Positions 8,477-17,068 of a stretch of 64,000 nucleotides of DNA are shown here, piece by piece. Positions within the stretch are counted from its first letter, which is position 1, and each line of letters begins with the position of its first letter. Below the pieces are notes generated by a model, which saw only the letters and a list, made by a program, of their open reading frames with translations, did no database searches and was not told the DNA's origin. Made by a program: the position numbers and the translations under genes. The stretch is from Methanothrix sp. (GTDB lineage: Archaea; Halobacteriota; Methanosarcinia; Methanotrichales; Methanotrichaceae): positions 93,290-157,289 of the forward strand of contig NZ_JASFYM010000002.1 of assembly GCF_030055635.1 (NCBI RefSeq), read 5' to 3'.

Positions 8477-11400
8477 ATGAAGGGACTGGGCCTTGTTTGT
8501 AGCCCGACTATGCAAAGCTGTATCCGGTTTTCAGCTTGGCTTAGCCTCGGTCTCCTTTTCGTATCCCTCCTGCCATGTACGATACCCTCAGCATGCGCCT
8601 GGCCCTTCTGGCTGCCCCTCCCTACCTCCTCCGGCCCGGAACTGGAGATGACAGTCAGAGCGGATTGTACGGATGTCGCCGCTGGAGATGCACTGGATTA
8701 CACATGCATCCTCCGAAACACCGGAGATCGCGCGCTCTCAAACATATCTGTGACAGATGGTGCAAGAGAGATCGGGTTTCGCGACACACTGCCCCCTGGG
8801 GACGTCTTCATAATAAAAGCGAAGACGCCGCCTCTGTTATCGCCATCGCGGTTCAGGATCACTGCAATCGCGAATGGAGAAGAGCTCGCATCCCGGGAGA
8901 TCAGCGTCGGGGTTCTGGAAAAAGATATGCGACACATACCATATCCCGCTCTCAGGGCGACTGTTGAGGCCAGCAGGATCGGCGGAGGTGCAGAGTACAG
9001 GGTCAGGATCGCGAATCTTGGAGAGAGGGAGCTGAGGCGGGTTAAGATAGTCGACCGCAGGAACAGCGTCCTTGGCATAATACCCGTTCTCGGGCCCGGC
9101 GAGAGCCACACGCTTGTGATCGGCTCCATGGCTGATAAAGATCTAAGAGTTCTTGCTGTAAACAATGCAGGAGAGTCTCTTGTCGGTGACGTCAGATACT
9201 CCGGGTCGCGCTCATCATCCGTGACCGCAGACCAATCAGAGACCACCCTCAGAACCATGGAGTACAGACCATCCGGCGGTCTGGATCTGATCCTCGAGAC
9301 GAGCACGACCAGGGCGAGAGCCGGGGAGAATATAAGCTACCGCTGCACGGTCAGGAACTCATGCAGTGATGTCATCTACAACGTGGATCTGCTATGCCAC
9401 GAAAAGAGGATGACAACCCAGTTCATCCTGCCCGGAAGATCCATGAGCCTGGAGGGCAACTTCACCATCAACTCCACTGCAGATCTCAGGGCAAACGTAT
9501 CCGGGAGCGGCAGGAACGGTGTTCCGGTCGCGAATGAGACATCTGTGACGGTATGGGTCGTCTCGCCCGAGCTGGAGATACGTGCAAGCGCTTCTCCGGC
9601 AGAGATAATATCGGGCGGGGTGACAAACATCACAGTCAGGCTCGAGAACTCCGGCTCGGATCTGCTCAGGGAAGTCTCTGTGGAGGACAGCTTCGGCCAT
9701 ATCGGGGAGATAAAGGAGCTGAAGCCTGGAGAGGTCATCCATGTCAGCAGGAGGAGGCAGATCTCATCATCGATAGATGACATTGTAATGGCCTCTGCCA
9801 GGGACTCGACGGGCAAGGAGATTTACGCATTCGCCCAGGTCTATGTGCATGTATACAGAGCCGGTATGAACCTCTCGCTTGATCAAGAGGAGCTTGTTCT
9901 CTATCCAGGGGAGGAGTCTGAGGTCCTGTGCACAATAGAGAACACCGGAGAGGTATCCCTCATGAACGTGACGCTTTCCGGAATCAGGAGCGGCAGGATC
10001 GGGGAGATCCCTCCGGGAACAGAGACAAGGATAGCGGCATCCATCTCATCCGGTGTCTCAAAAGATGTGACGATCACAGCAACCGGCTACGGAGCTGGCG
10101 ATCAGGTGGTCTCTGACACAGCGGTTTTATCCCTGAAGGTCATCCGGCCGAACATAACGCTATCTGTGATGCCAGCCCGCGTTATGGCTCCTGCAGGAGA
10201 TGAATTCAACGTGAGCTGTCTCGTCTCCAACTCCGGCACCGATCCCCTGTACGATGTGCGGATCTCGGAGTCGGAGATGGGCCCCCTTGCCACCCTCGGA
10301 GACCTGGCGCCTGGCGAGTTCAGGACCGTCAATCCATCAATCACCGTCAACGAGAACCGCACGCTGATCTTCACAGCAACCGGCAGAGACGCCCGCGGCA
10401 GGATCTGGAGCGCAGGTGCGCGCTCCGAGGCGGTTGTGGTCGAGGCCGCTCTGGACCTCAAGGTCAGCGTCTCACCAGAGGCGGCGCGCTTCGGGGAGAA
10501 GGTGACCATCTCCTGCACCGTGGAGAACGTCGGCGGCGTGCCGCTGCATGAGATATTCGTGACGAGCAGGGTGATAGGACCGATGGGTAGCATCGATTTC
10601 CTGGCACCGAAGCAGAGAAAAACGGTGACCATGACGATCCCGCTCACAATGGACATCTCCGATACTGTTACAGCTGAGGGGCTGACCCCATCGAGGGCAC
10701 ATGTTCTGGACAGAGAGCCGCTGGGCATACGGCTTCTCAAGGGGCTAGAGCCGAGGCCGGAGAAACAGCAGAACACCGCTCCGGCTGCATCAAACGCAGG
10801 CGTCTCTGTTAACGAATCCACAGCAAAAGAGACCGGTGCTAATGAGAGCGCTCTGAACAAAAGCGAATCTATCGCATCGCTCTCCAGCACAACAAACATC
10901 ACCGGCTCCGTCAACGGCGATGCCGCTGGATATTCGTCCTCTGGAAACGCGGCCGCATCTGAGAACGTGAGCAGAGCTGTGAAGGACGGAACATCTGGTG
11001 TGCTGGGCTCTGATGGATACCGTGAAGGCATCTCTGCATCCGGAGATCAGTCCGCACTCTCCATCCTCAGGGAGGTGATCAGATACATCCAGGATCTGAT
11101 CATGAGAAAGCAGATAGATGTGCCGGGCCGGAACGTCACCGGGGAGAATCCGCCATCTGAATCCGGCATCTCCATCGACGTTCAGGATCCATCCCTGAAC
11201 ACCACGCTGGGGATAGAGGGCGTGAGGGAGAGGCGAGCACCGGTCCGCATTCTGGATGTCACTGCGATACCTCCTGAGCCGGTTGCAGGCGCTCCTGTCA
11301 GGGTTGTCGCCCACGTCAGAGCGGATACAGATGTGGATTCTGTCATCCTTGAGTACGGGGTGGCGGACCAGAGCATAGCCAGAGCTGATATGGTCAGCAT

Positions 11401-12109
11401 GAAGAGAACCGCACAGATCAAGATGCTGCTGGAGAGCGGAAACAGGAGGGACGGCTACTGGAGCTGCCTGATCCCCGGACAGAGCGCAGGAACGATCCTG
11501 GGGATATCGGTCAGGGCCGCATGCAGCCAGAGCAGCGCAGAGGACGGGCCGTACATGCTGCAGTGGGTCTCCCAGGCTCCTTCAAGAAGACCGAGCCCGC
11601 TGGTTGAGACGAAAGCAAGTGGAGATGGAATGCTCTACATCGAGTCCACGACCGTGAGCGGGAGGGGGGAGGTCTCGATAAGGGATACCTTCACGGAGAA
11701 CGCCCTGACCTATGAGGAGGATCTGAAGGGAAGCGGGAACCTAAACATGGAGTCTGTCAGGTGCATGGAGAAGTCGAACCCCACGGTCAACTTCAGCGAG
11801 GTCAAGGACATATCCTTCGATGGGGGCGTTCTGAAGGGGTTCAAGCGGTTCGACTCGCCTGTATTCCACGGCGGGATGGGGGCGAGCATCACAGAGCGCT
11901 TTAACATGAGCCAGCTCGACAAGAGCGAGCGCGGAATGATAAGATCTATAAATTATAAAAACAACACTGTTGCGTTCTCCACAGAGCAGGCGTTTGAGGG
12001 GATGTGGAACACCAGAACCGAGTACTCCAAGTTCAGCAAGAAGATGAAGGCGGATCAGAGGCTCACCGGAAGCTTCCAGATACAGAAGAACATAAAGTTC
12101 CAGGACTGA
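8477..12109 (+). CDS. Large surface or secreted protein with seven tandem CARDB/DUF11-like beta-sandwich repeats
   Basis: 1210 residues. The N-terminus has a signal sequence (hydrophobic AWLSLGLLFVSLLP); Met12 is an alternative start that shortens it. From about residue 50 to 740 seven repeats of roughly 90-100 residues follow. Each has the pattern 'x-AGDxxxYTCxLRNTGDxxLxxVxVxD ... LxPGE', as in ALDYTCILRNTGD, AEYRVRIANLGE, SYRCTVRNSCSD, TVRLENSGSD, LCTIENTGEV, VSCLVSNSGTD and ISCTVENVGGV. These resemble CARDB or DUF11 domains of archaeal surface proteins. Residues of about 760-880 are a Ser/Asn/Thr-rich linker with many N-glycosylation sequons. A further beta domain and a C-terminal domain ending LTGSFQIQKNIKFQD follow. 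No C-terminal membrane anchor is seen. Likely cell-envelope role; the partner is unknown. Confidence 0.8.
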   Translation: MKGLGLVCSPTMQSCIRFSAWLSLGLLFVSLLPCTIPSACAWPFWLPLPTSSGPELEMTVRADCTDVAAGDALDYTCILRNTGDRALSNISVTDGAREIGFRDTLPPGDVFIIKAKTPPLLSPSRFRITAIANGEELASREISVGVLEKDMRHIPYPALRATVEASRIGGGAEYRVRIANLGERELRRVKIVDRRNSVLGIIPVLGPGESHTLVIGSMADKDLRVLAVNNAGESLVGDVRYSGSRSSSVTADQSETTLRTMEYRPSGGLDLILETSTTRARAGENISYRCTVRNSCSDVIYNVDLLCHEKRMTTQFILPGRSMSLEGNFTINSTADLRANVSGSGRNGVPVANETSVTVWVVSPELEIRASASPAEIISGGVTNITVRLENSGSDLLREVSVEDSFGHIGEIKELKPGEVIHVSRRRQISSSIDDIVMASARDSTGKEIYAFAQVYVHVYRAGMNLSLDQEELVLYPGEESEVLCTIENTGEVSLMNVTLSGIRSGRIGEIPPGTETRIAASISSGVSKDVTITATGYGAGDQVVSDTAVLSLKVIRPNITLSVMPARVMAPAGDEFNVSCLVSNSGTDPLYDVRISESEMGPLATLGDLAPGEFRTVNPSITVNENRTLIFTATGRDARGRIWSAGARSEAVVVEAALDLKVSVSPEAARFGEKVTISCTVENVGGVPLHEIFVTSRVIGPMGSIDFLAPKQRKTVTMTIPLTMDISDTVTAEGLTPSRAHVLDREPLGIRLLKGLEPRPEKQQNTAPAASNAGVSVNESTAKETGANESALNKSESIASLSSTTNITGSVNGDAAGYSSSGNAAASENVSRAVKDGTSGVLGSDGYREGISASGDQSALSILREVIRYIQDLIMRKQIDVPGRNVTGENPPSESGISIDVQDPSLNTTLGIEGVRERRAPVRILDVTAIPPEPVAGAPVRVVAHVRADTDVDSVILEYGVADQSIARADMVSMKRTAQIKMLLESGNRRDGYWSCLIPGQSAGTILGISVRAACSQSSAEDGPYMLQWVSQAPSRRPSPLVETKASGDGMLYIESTTVSGRGEVSIRDTFTENALTYEEDLKGSGNLNMESVRCMEKSNPTVNFSEVKDISFDGGVLKGFKRFDSPVFHGGMGASITERFNMSQLDKSERGMIRSINYKNNTVAFSTEQAFEGMWNTRTEYSKFSKKMKADQRLTGSFQIQKNIKFQD

Positions 12110-12371
12110 GCACCGGAGGTCGCAATAGGATGAAATTTTCTCCGGCCGATTGGACAAAATGTGCTTGGCTCATCCCAGTGATTCGGCGATAGGTAAACTC
12201 ACAGAAGAATACTGAGTTTATTGATGCTGATTTTGGTTACCAGAGTCAACTCTCCGAAGAATCGACTGCATAAGCCATGGGCTTTTATGGTGAATGTTTG
12301 TCATGAAATGTTTTTCTGTTTCCATGATCTGAGATCGACACGCTCTGCCCCAGCAAGCAACGCCACTTCCT
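12110..12371. other. Intergenic sequence between the surface-protein gene and the hairpin block
   Basis: No convincing gene. A 64-codon minus-strand reading begins at 12495 and runs to 12301. Its hairpin-encoded part translates as SGLKTGEEV and might be a decayed transposase C-terminus, but it is too short to support as a gene. Confidence 0.4.
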
Positions 12372-12391
12372 CTCCGGTCTTAAGGCCGGAG
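12364..12391 (-). repeat. Dispersed hairpin element, copy 1 (partial)
   Basis: The hairpin at 12372-12391 reads CTCCGGCC-TTAA-GACCGGAG on the minus strand and is followed by AGGAAGTGG, matching the tail (AGGAAGTCAC) of the other copies. The upstream arm (TGATAG...GCGCAAA) is missing. It forms one boundary of the hairpin-rich block at 12372-12608. Confidence 0.7.
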
Positions 12392-12608
12392 CTTCCTGCA
12401 CTTCGACTCGCCTCGACTTTGTCGAAGCCTATCGATTGTATCGAGAGCCTTCGAAGCCCTTCGACGAAGTCGAAGGTTTCATTGATCTGTTTCACCCAGT
12501 ATGCTTCTACTAAAGTAGAAGCAGCGGCTACTTCAGTGGCCGCTTCTCCACAGGCTCTACCCCTCAGTCTGGGGGTGATACAGGCTTACTCCGGCCAGAA
12601 GACCGGAG
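12372..12608. ncRNA. Block of consecutive hairpins; possible structured RNA or decayed mobile-element end
   Basis: At least six hairpins follow one another: 12372-12391 (8-bp stem), 12401-12427 (7-bp arms CTTCGAC/GTCGAAG), 12458-12476 (perfect 8-bp stem, GAA loop), 12503-12522 (perfect 8-bp stem, TAAA loop), 12523-12544 (stem AGCGGC/GCCGCT extended by a wobble pair; directly abuts the previous one) and 12589-12608. A weaker ACCCC/GGGGT pair lies at 12559-12576. The block is in the 3' intergenic space between two convergent genes. A 64-codon minus-strand reading (12301-12495) crosses part of it and could be a transposase tail. No known RNA family was recognised, so the RNA call is inference from structure alone. 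Confidence 0.4.
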
Positions 12609-12632
12609 TTTGCGCCCTGTTGCTCTCTATCA
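12581..12632 (-). repeat. Dispersed hairpin element, copy 2 (supplies the protease stop codon)
   Basis: On the minus strand it reads TGATAGAGAGCAACAGG, then GCGCAAA, then CTCCGGTC-TTCT-GGCCGGAG. The leading TGA is the stop codon of the snapalysin-like protease. The tail (TAAGCCTG) has diverged from the GGAAGTCAC of other copies. Confidence 0.75.
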
Positions 12633-14060
12633 GATTCCGTAGAGCTTGCGTATGCCTGCTATATCCCCGCTGCCGAGCGTCCTCTGCGGGTCGTTGTAGC
12701 TGTTCATTATCTGTGAGTAATCCCCTCTCCTCGGATCTGTGCTGGGCAGCGTGTACAGGTCTCCCAGCCCGAGCGTGTGGCCGAGCTCGTGGAGGGCAAC
12801 CGTCTGGACGTCGAAGATTCTGCCGTTATTGTTCACAGCTGTGCTCCAGTCAGTCGTCCAGCTGTACCTTGTGTTGTAGCTGACATCTGATTCTAAAACG
12901 GTGTAGTAACCGTTCACCTTCGGATATCCGTATCTGGTTCTGGAGTATGCGAGAGCTGATGGAGCCAGCGAGAGGTACTTCCAGGCGTGCACGCTGTATC
13001 CGTCATATGGGTTGTCAGCATTCTTCCTGGAGTCAACGATGACCCCGCCGTCGTAGAACAGGTTTCTTGAGGTCACACCATCCCATGTGTCAGCAGCGCT
13101 GGTTAGTGCTTCTCTCACAGAATTTGAATTCAGACCTTCAGATGCGAGGTTGCTGTCTGCCTTCAGGTAGAGCACCAGCGGGCTCGCCCTGTTCCAGCGC
13201 CACCCTGTGGTTGTGTACGAGAGGGGGCTGTTCTGGTAGTACGTCATCGCATTCGTCCTCACATTGCTCTTCCTGGCATCTGCTGTGCTCACGTGTGCTG
13301 CATTCACGCTGAATGTTCCTATACCATCGCCTGCGACCCTCAGCCCCTCAACCACGATGCCGAAGTCGTTGCTCCCGACGATGCTCATATCCTGCGAGTC
13401 CATCCATCTGGTCCCATCGACAGATACCTGGCCTGTGATCGATGTGTCTGATGAGCAGAGATCAGCATCGATCTTTCCCTCCCCGATGATTTCACCAGTC
13501 ACCGCCATCCCGCTATCGCCGGTGGTGGAGATCGATCCGACCACTCCGATCTCTCCCTCGAGGGATGTGCTCTGAGCCCCTGAAACAGAACCGCCAGATG
13601 TGGTGGACTGTGCTGTTGAAATTAAACCGTTCTCAACCTGTGCGATGTTGCAGACGGCATCAGAAACGCTGGTGCCTGCTGAGACTGCAGCGATATTTCC
13701 GGCGCCAGAGACGCTCTGGCTCATGCCTCCTGAGGTGCCGGATGCGCTCAGAGCGGTAGACATACCCAGAGCGCCATAAGACTGTGCCGCGGCCTCGATT
13801 CCGTACGCACCGCCGGAAACGCTCTTCGTCACGAGATTCAGTCCCGTGCCTGAGAGGCTCGTCGACTGCGATACTGCGCCGGAGCTGAGATCTGTTGTCT
13901 CTGCCATCGCTGTTGAATCATCTAGCTTGTACGTCTCCGAGACGGAGACAGAGCCGCTGTAGCCGCTCGATCCGTAGCTCACAGAGATGGCATGTGCCAT
14001 GGGCAAAAATAAAGCAGCGAGAAGAAGACACACCCCCACTCCATTTTTGTTCACGATCAT
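12630..14060 (-). CDS. Secreted snapalysin/matrixin-like zinc metalloprotease
   Basis: 476 residues starting at ATG 14060 with GGTGG ahead; MIVNKNGVGVCLLLAALF begins a clear signal peptide ending MAHA. Residues of about 25-270 are an Ala/Ser/Gly/Thr-rich repetitive region (for example SGGMSQSVSGAGN, TSTTSGGSVSGAQ-like stretches), probably a beta-solenoid stalk. The catalytic domain is at the C-terminus: HELGHTLGLGD at 424-434 with Met-turn IMNSY near Met452. The third zinc ligand position is Asp434 and not His, as in snapalysin (family M7), while the rest resembles matrixins. An extracellular peptidase is likely. Its stop codon is the first triplet of a hairpin element. A TATA box lies at 14168-14175. 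Confidence 0.85.
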   Translation of the reverse strand: MIVNKNGVGVCLLLAALFLPMAHAISVSYGSSGYSGSVSVSETYKLDDSTAMAETTDLSSGAVSQSTSLSGTGLNLVTKSVSGGAYGIEAAAQSYGALGMSTALSASGTSGGMSQSVSGAGNIAAVSAGTSVSDAVCNIAQVENGLISTAQSTTSGGSVSGAQSTSLEGEIGVVGSISTTGDSGMAVTGEIIGEGKIDADLCSSDTSITGQVSVDGTRWMDSQDMSIVGSNDFGIVVEGLRVAGDGIGTFSVNAAHVSTADARKSNVRTNAMTYYQNSPLSYTTTGWRWNRASPLVLYLKADSNLASEGLNSNSVREALTSAADTWDGVTSRNLFYDGGVIVDSRKNADNPYDGYSVHAWKYLSLAPSALAYSRTRYGYPKVNGYYTVLESDVSYNTRYSWTTDWSTAVNNNGRIFDVQTVALHELGHTLGLGDLYTLPSTDPRRGDYSQIMNSYNDPQRTLGSGDIAGIRKLYGI

Positions 14061-14441
14061 AATACCACCAACCCCTGCACACCGATCAGATGGCAGGGAA
14101 ATCCGTCTGGATACTGAACCGGATCTCAGTGTCTCTATAACACTGTTACGTACTTCAATTACTGATCTTATATAAGCATTCCTCAGCGTGCAGGCATCAT
14201 GGAATCCGCGTGCTCTGGCATAACGCCACACAAATCCACAGGGTCGCATGGCCACAGCTCGATGATACGGCTCCTGTGATGAATCTTCTGCCAAGATGCA
14301 GCATGCTGTGGTTGCCTGTGGTTCGAGGTATGAGGTCTGCTCAGACATCACTCGATCCGGCTACACATATCGGATATGAGAGATCGGATATGAGAGTTTC
14401 AGGAGCCAAAAGATATTAACTTCAGTCGATAACCTTGTACC
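14061..14441. other. Divergent promoter region between the protease and the site-2 protease
   Basis: On the minus strand TTATATAA at 14168-14175 would start transcription near 14143, leaving a leader of about 80 bases for the secreted protease. On the plus strand AGATATTAAC at 14411-14420 would place the site-2 protease transcript start within a few bases of its ATG. The stretch 14180-14400 shows nothing recognisable. Confidence 0.5.
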
Positions 14442-15554
14442 ATGGAAAACTCCATCCAGCTCGGCAGGGTCATGGGCATACCGATAAGGCTTCATGTGAC
14501 ATTTCTTCTGATCATCCCCTGGGTTGCATATCTCTTCGGAAGCGTCAACGCCACAGTCTTCGGAAAGCTGTACGGCTTTGGAGCGGTCGAGCCCCCGCTC
14601 ATAAGGTGGGCCTACTCGCTCGTCTTTGCCGTGCTGCTCTTTGTCTGCGTGGGGCTTCACGAGCTCGGCCATTCATTTGTTGCGAAAAGGTACGGCATAG
14701 AGATAAGAAGCATCACCCTTTACTTCTTCGGCGGCGTCGCGTCGATGGAGGAGATCCCCAGAAACCCATCGATGGAGCTGAGGATGGCGATAGCAGGACC
14801 GGCAGTCAGCGGGGTTCTTGGCGTGATGTCGATACTGCTTTACACGCAGTCAGAATCAATTCTGGGAGAAAGCCATCCGTTCTCCATACTCCTGTGGACG
14901 CTGGGAATAATGAATATCATTCTTATGATATTCAATCTCATCCCTGCCTTTCCCATGGATGGCGGGCGTGTGCTCAGGGCGTGGTTCTCCACCAGGATGC
15001 CGTATGTGGTCGCGACAAAGAACGCAGCCGCCCTCGGAAAGATCTTTGCGGTATTTCTCATATTCCTAGGGCTCTTCACGCTGAACTTCCTCACGCTCAT
15101 CATAGGCATATTTCTATACATAGCGGCCTCTGAGGAGGACAGGAGCACCACAATAGCAGACAGCCTGCGGGGCATCAAGGTGAGACACATAATGTCAAAA
15201 GATGTTAGGGTCGTGCCCCCTGAGATGAGTCTGGAGGAGCTGATGCGCCTGATGTTCTACGAGAAGCACAGGGGCTACCCTGTGATGGTCGGTGATGATC
15301 TTGTGGGGATAGTGACGATCACGGATCTGCAGCGCGTTCCAGAACACCTGCGCGAGACCACCCGCGTCGGAGACGTCATGACCAGAAACATATATGTCAT
15401 AGGGCCGGATGATGAGGCGACAGCTGCCATAAAGATCATGGGCGACAAGAAGATAAGAAGGCTCCCCGTCATCGAGGATGGCAGGCTGGTGGGTATAATA
15501 TCAAGAGAGGATCTTCTCAGAGCCATCGAGCTGTGCTCGGATGTGAGGCTGTAA
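14442..15554 (+). CDS. Site-2 protease (M50) with C-terminal CBS pair
   Basis: Intramembrane zinc metalloprotease of 370 residues. Several membrane segments fill residues 15-225. The zinc motif HELGH is at 73-77 and the third-ligand motif PMDGG at 171-175 (NLIPAFPMDGGR). Two CBS domains follow (about 245-295, from VRHIMSKDVRVV; and 308-360, from VGDVMTRNIYVI), likely binding adenine nucleotides and regulating proteolysis. This architecture is known for archaeal S2P such as mjS2P. Its TAA stop directly abuts the ATG of the TraB-family gene, so the two form an operon. The substrate is unknown. Confidence 0.93.
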   Translation: MENSIQLGRVMGIPIRLHVTFLLIIPWVAYLFGSVNATVFGKLYGFGAVEPPLIRWAYSLVFAVLLFVCVGLHELGHSFVAKRYGIEIRSITLYFFGGVASMEEIPRNPSMELRMAIAGPAVSGVLGVMSILLYTQSESILGESHPFSILLWTLGIMNIILMIFNLIPAFPMDGGRVLRAWFSTRMPYVVATKNAAALGKIFAVFLIFLGLFTLNFLTLIIGIFLYIAASEEDRSTTIADSLRGIKVRHIMSKDVRVVPPEMSLEELMRLMFYEKHRGYPVMVGDDLVGIVTITDLQRVPEHLRETTRVGDVMTRNIYVIGPDDEATAAIKIMGDKKIRRLPVIEDGRLVGIISREDLLRAIELCSDVRL

Positions 15555-16763
15555 ATGGCGGATATCACGGAAGGATCAGCAACGGATGCAAGAAACGAGA
15601 TCGTGATCATAGGAACTGCACATGTATCAGAGAAAAGCGTTGCCGAGGTCAGAGAGGCCATAGAGCAGACCAGGCCGGATATAGTCGCGGTCGAGCTCTG
15701 CCAGAGGCGGTACCTCGCCCTGACCGGCCAGGAGAGGGATGAGGATATAAAGATAAGCGAGCTTCTCAGCGGCGGGAAGATCTATCTGGTTCTGGTCCAG
15801 TGGTTGCTCGCATACATCCAGAGGCAGATCGGCTCTGAGATGGGTGTGAAGCCGGGATCTGAGATGCTCGCTGCCATAGATGCTGCCAGAGCGGTCAACG
15901 CCAGGGTTGCCCTGGTCGACAGGGACATCAGCATAACGATCCAGAGGTTCTGGTCGGCGATGAGCATCTGGGAGAAGATGAAGATGCTCTGGAGCCTTGT
16001 TGTGGCAGCCCTCGGCTTCGGCAAGGAGGATCTCGATGTGGACAGAGTTACAGACTCTGATGTGGTATCTCAGCTCATGGAGGAGTTCAGGAGGATCGCG
16101 CCGTCCGCTGCCAGGGCGCTGGTCGACGAGCGGGATGCATACATAGCCAGGAATCTCTACGAGCTGTCTAGATACGGAAAGGTCCTTGCGGTCGTGGGCG
16201 CAGGCCACCGCGAGGGGATAATGCGCTACCTCTCAGATCCATCAGGAATTCCGGACACCCGCATCTTCGAGACGCCTCCTGAAAAGGGGCTCAGCCTGGG
16301 AAAGGTATTTGGGGTCGCAGTGACGCTGCTGATCATCGCCACGTTTGCGTACATCCTGGTCGCGGGATACTCGAGCGGCGTGGTGCTGCTCGCATTTGGC
16401 ATATGGTTCCTGGTGACCGGTGGCCTCGCAGCGCTGGGCGTCGTGGCTGCAAGAGGTCATCCGTTATCGATCCTCACAGCATTCATGATAGCCTGGATGA
16501 CCACACTGAATCCGCTTGTCGCTGCGGGATGGTTCGCCGGAATGGTCGAGGCCTGGAAGAGGAAGCCGACGATGGGGGATGTGAAACGCCTGGCAAGCGC
16601 TGAGAGCATGGGTGAGATGATAGAGAACAGGTTCTTCAGGGTGGTGCTCGTGGCCGCCCTTGCAAACCTCGGCGCAACCCTGGGCACGTTTATCGGAATA
16701 TACATAATATGGCACCGGATGGGGCTGATCGATCCGCATGCCATTCTGAGCCATATAATATGA
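15555..16763 (+). CDS. TraB family protein
   Basis: 402 residues of the TraB/PrgY/GumN family, named for Enterococcus pheromone-shutdown proteins and widespread in archaea. The N-terminus has the conserved GTAHVS at 20-25 and VAVELCQRRY; VVGAGHREGI is the second conserved motif, near residue 215. The C-terminal third has four to five hydrophobic membrane segments (about 255-400) including LGATLGTFIGIYIIW. Members are proposed to be metal-dependent membrane peptidases or peptide-binding proteins, but the biochemical role here is unknown. It starts on the base after the site-2 protease stop, which suggests a joint membrane-proteolysis role. Confidence 0.9.
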   Translation: MADITEGSATDARNEIVIIGTAHVSEKSVAEVREAIEQTRPDIVAVELCQRRYLALTGQERDEDIKISELLSGGKIYLVLVQWLLAYIQRQIGSEMGVKPGSEMLAAIDAARAVNARVALVDRDISITIQRFWSAMSIWEKMKMLWSLVVAALGFGKEDLDVDRVTDSDVVSQLMEEFRRIAPSAARALVDERDAYIARNLYELSRYGKVLAVVGAGHREGIMRYLSDPSGIPDTRIFETPPEKGLSLGKVFGVAVTLLIIATFAYILVAGYSSGVVLLAFGIWFLVTGGLAALGVVAARGHPLSILTAFMIAWMTTLNPLVAAGWFAGMVEAWKRKPTMGDVKRLASAESMGEMIENRFFRVVLVAALANLGATLGTFIGIYIIWHRMGLIDPHAILSHII

Positions 16764-17068
16764 GCCCGCCTGGCAGAACCACCGGGATTGTCGGGATCTG
16801 GCGCCCACCGAGCACCCATGCGATGTAACCAATGGCGCCGGCATTTTCATAGAGGCTCATCCTGGTGATTTAGCGGATCGGTAACCCCTCATAAAGAGGC
16901 AGAGCATATTGTACCTGATTGGAGTTACAGGAGTTCGCCACTCCGACGATTCGGCTGCATGAGCATGCAGAGAAAAAAACACGCATGGATATGGATGGAA
17001 TGCTTGGAGTTATGCGATTTTCGTCAGGACCCAGAACGCTCCTGATGCTCAATCTCATTGCAATGTGC
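16764..17068. other. Convergent intergenic region
   Basis: About 305 bases between the 3' ends of the TraB gene and nurA. Short readings exist on both strands but none looks like protein. No strong terminator hairpin was seen. Confidence 0.5.

Noticed and set aside
10102-11031. 309-codon minus-strand reading inside the surface-protein gene
   Set aside because: Ser/Pro-rich antisense of the repeat region; the plus-strand frame has clear domain repeats.
12301-12495. 64-codon minus-strand frame as a TnpB C-terminus
   Set aside because: Only the hairpin-encoded SGLKTGEEV hints at it; no zinc-finger or catalytic motif is present, so it is kept as a comment only.
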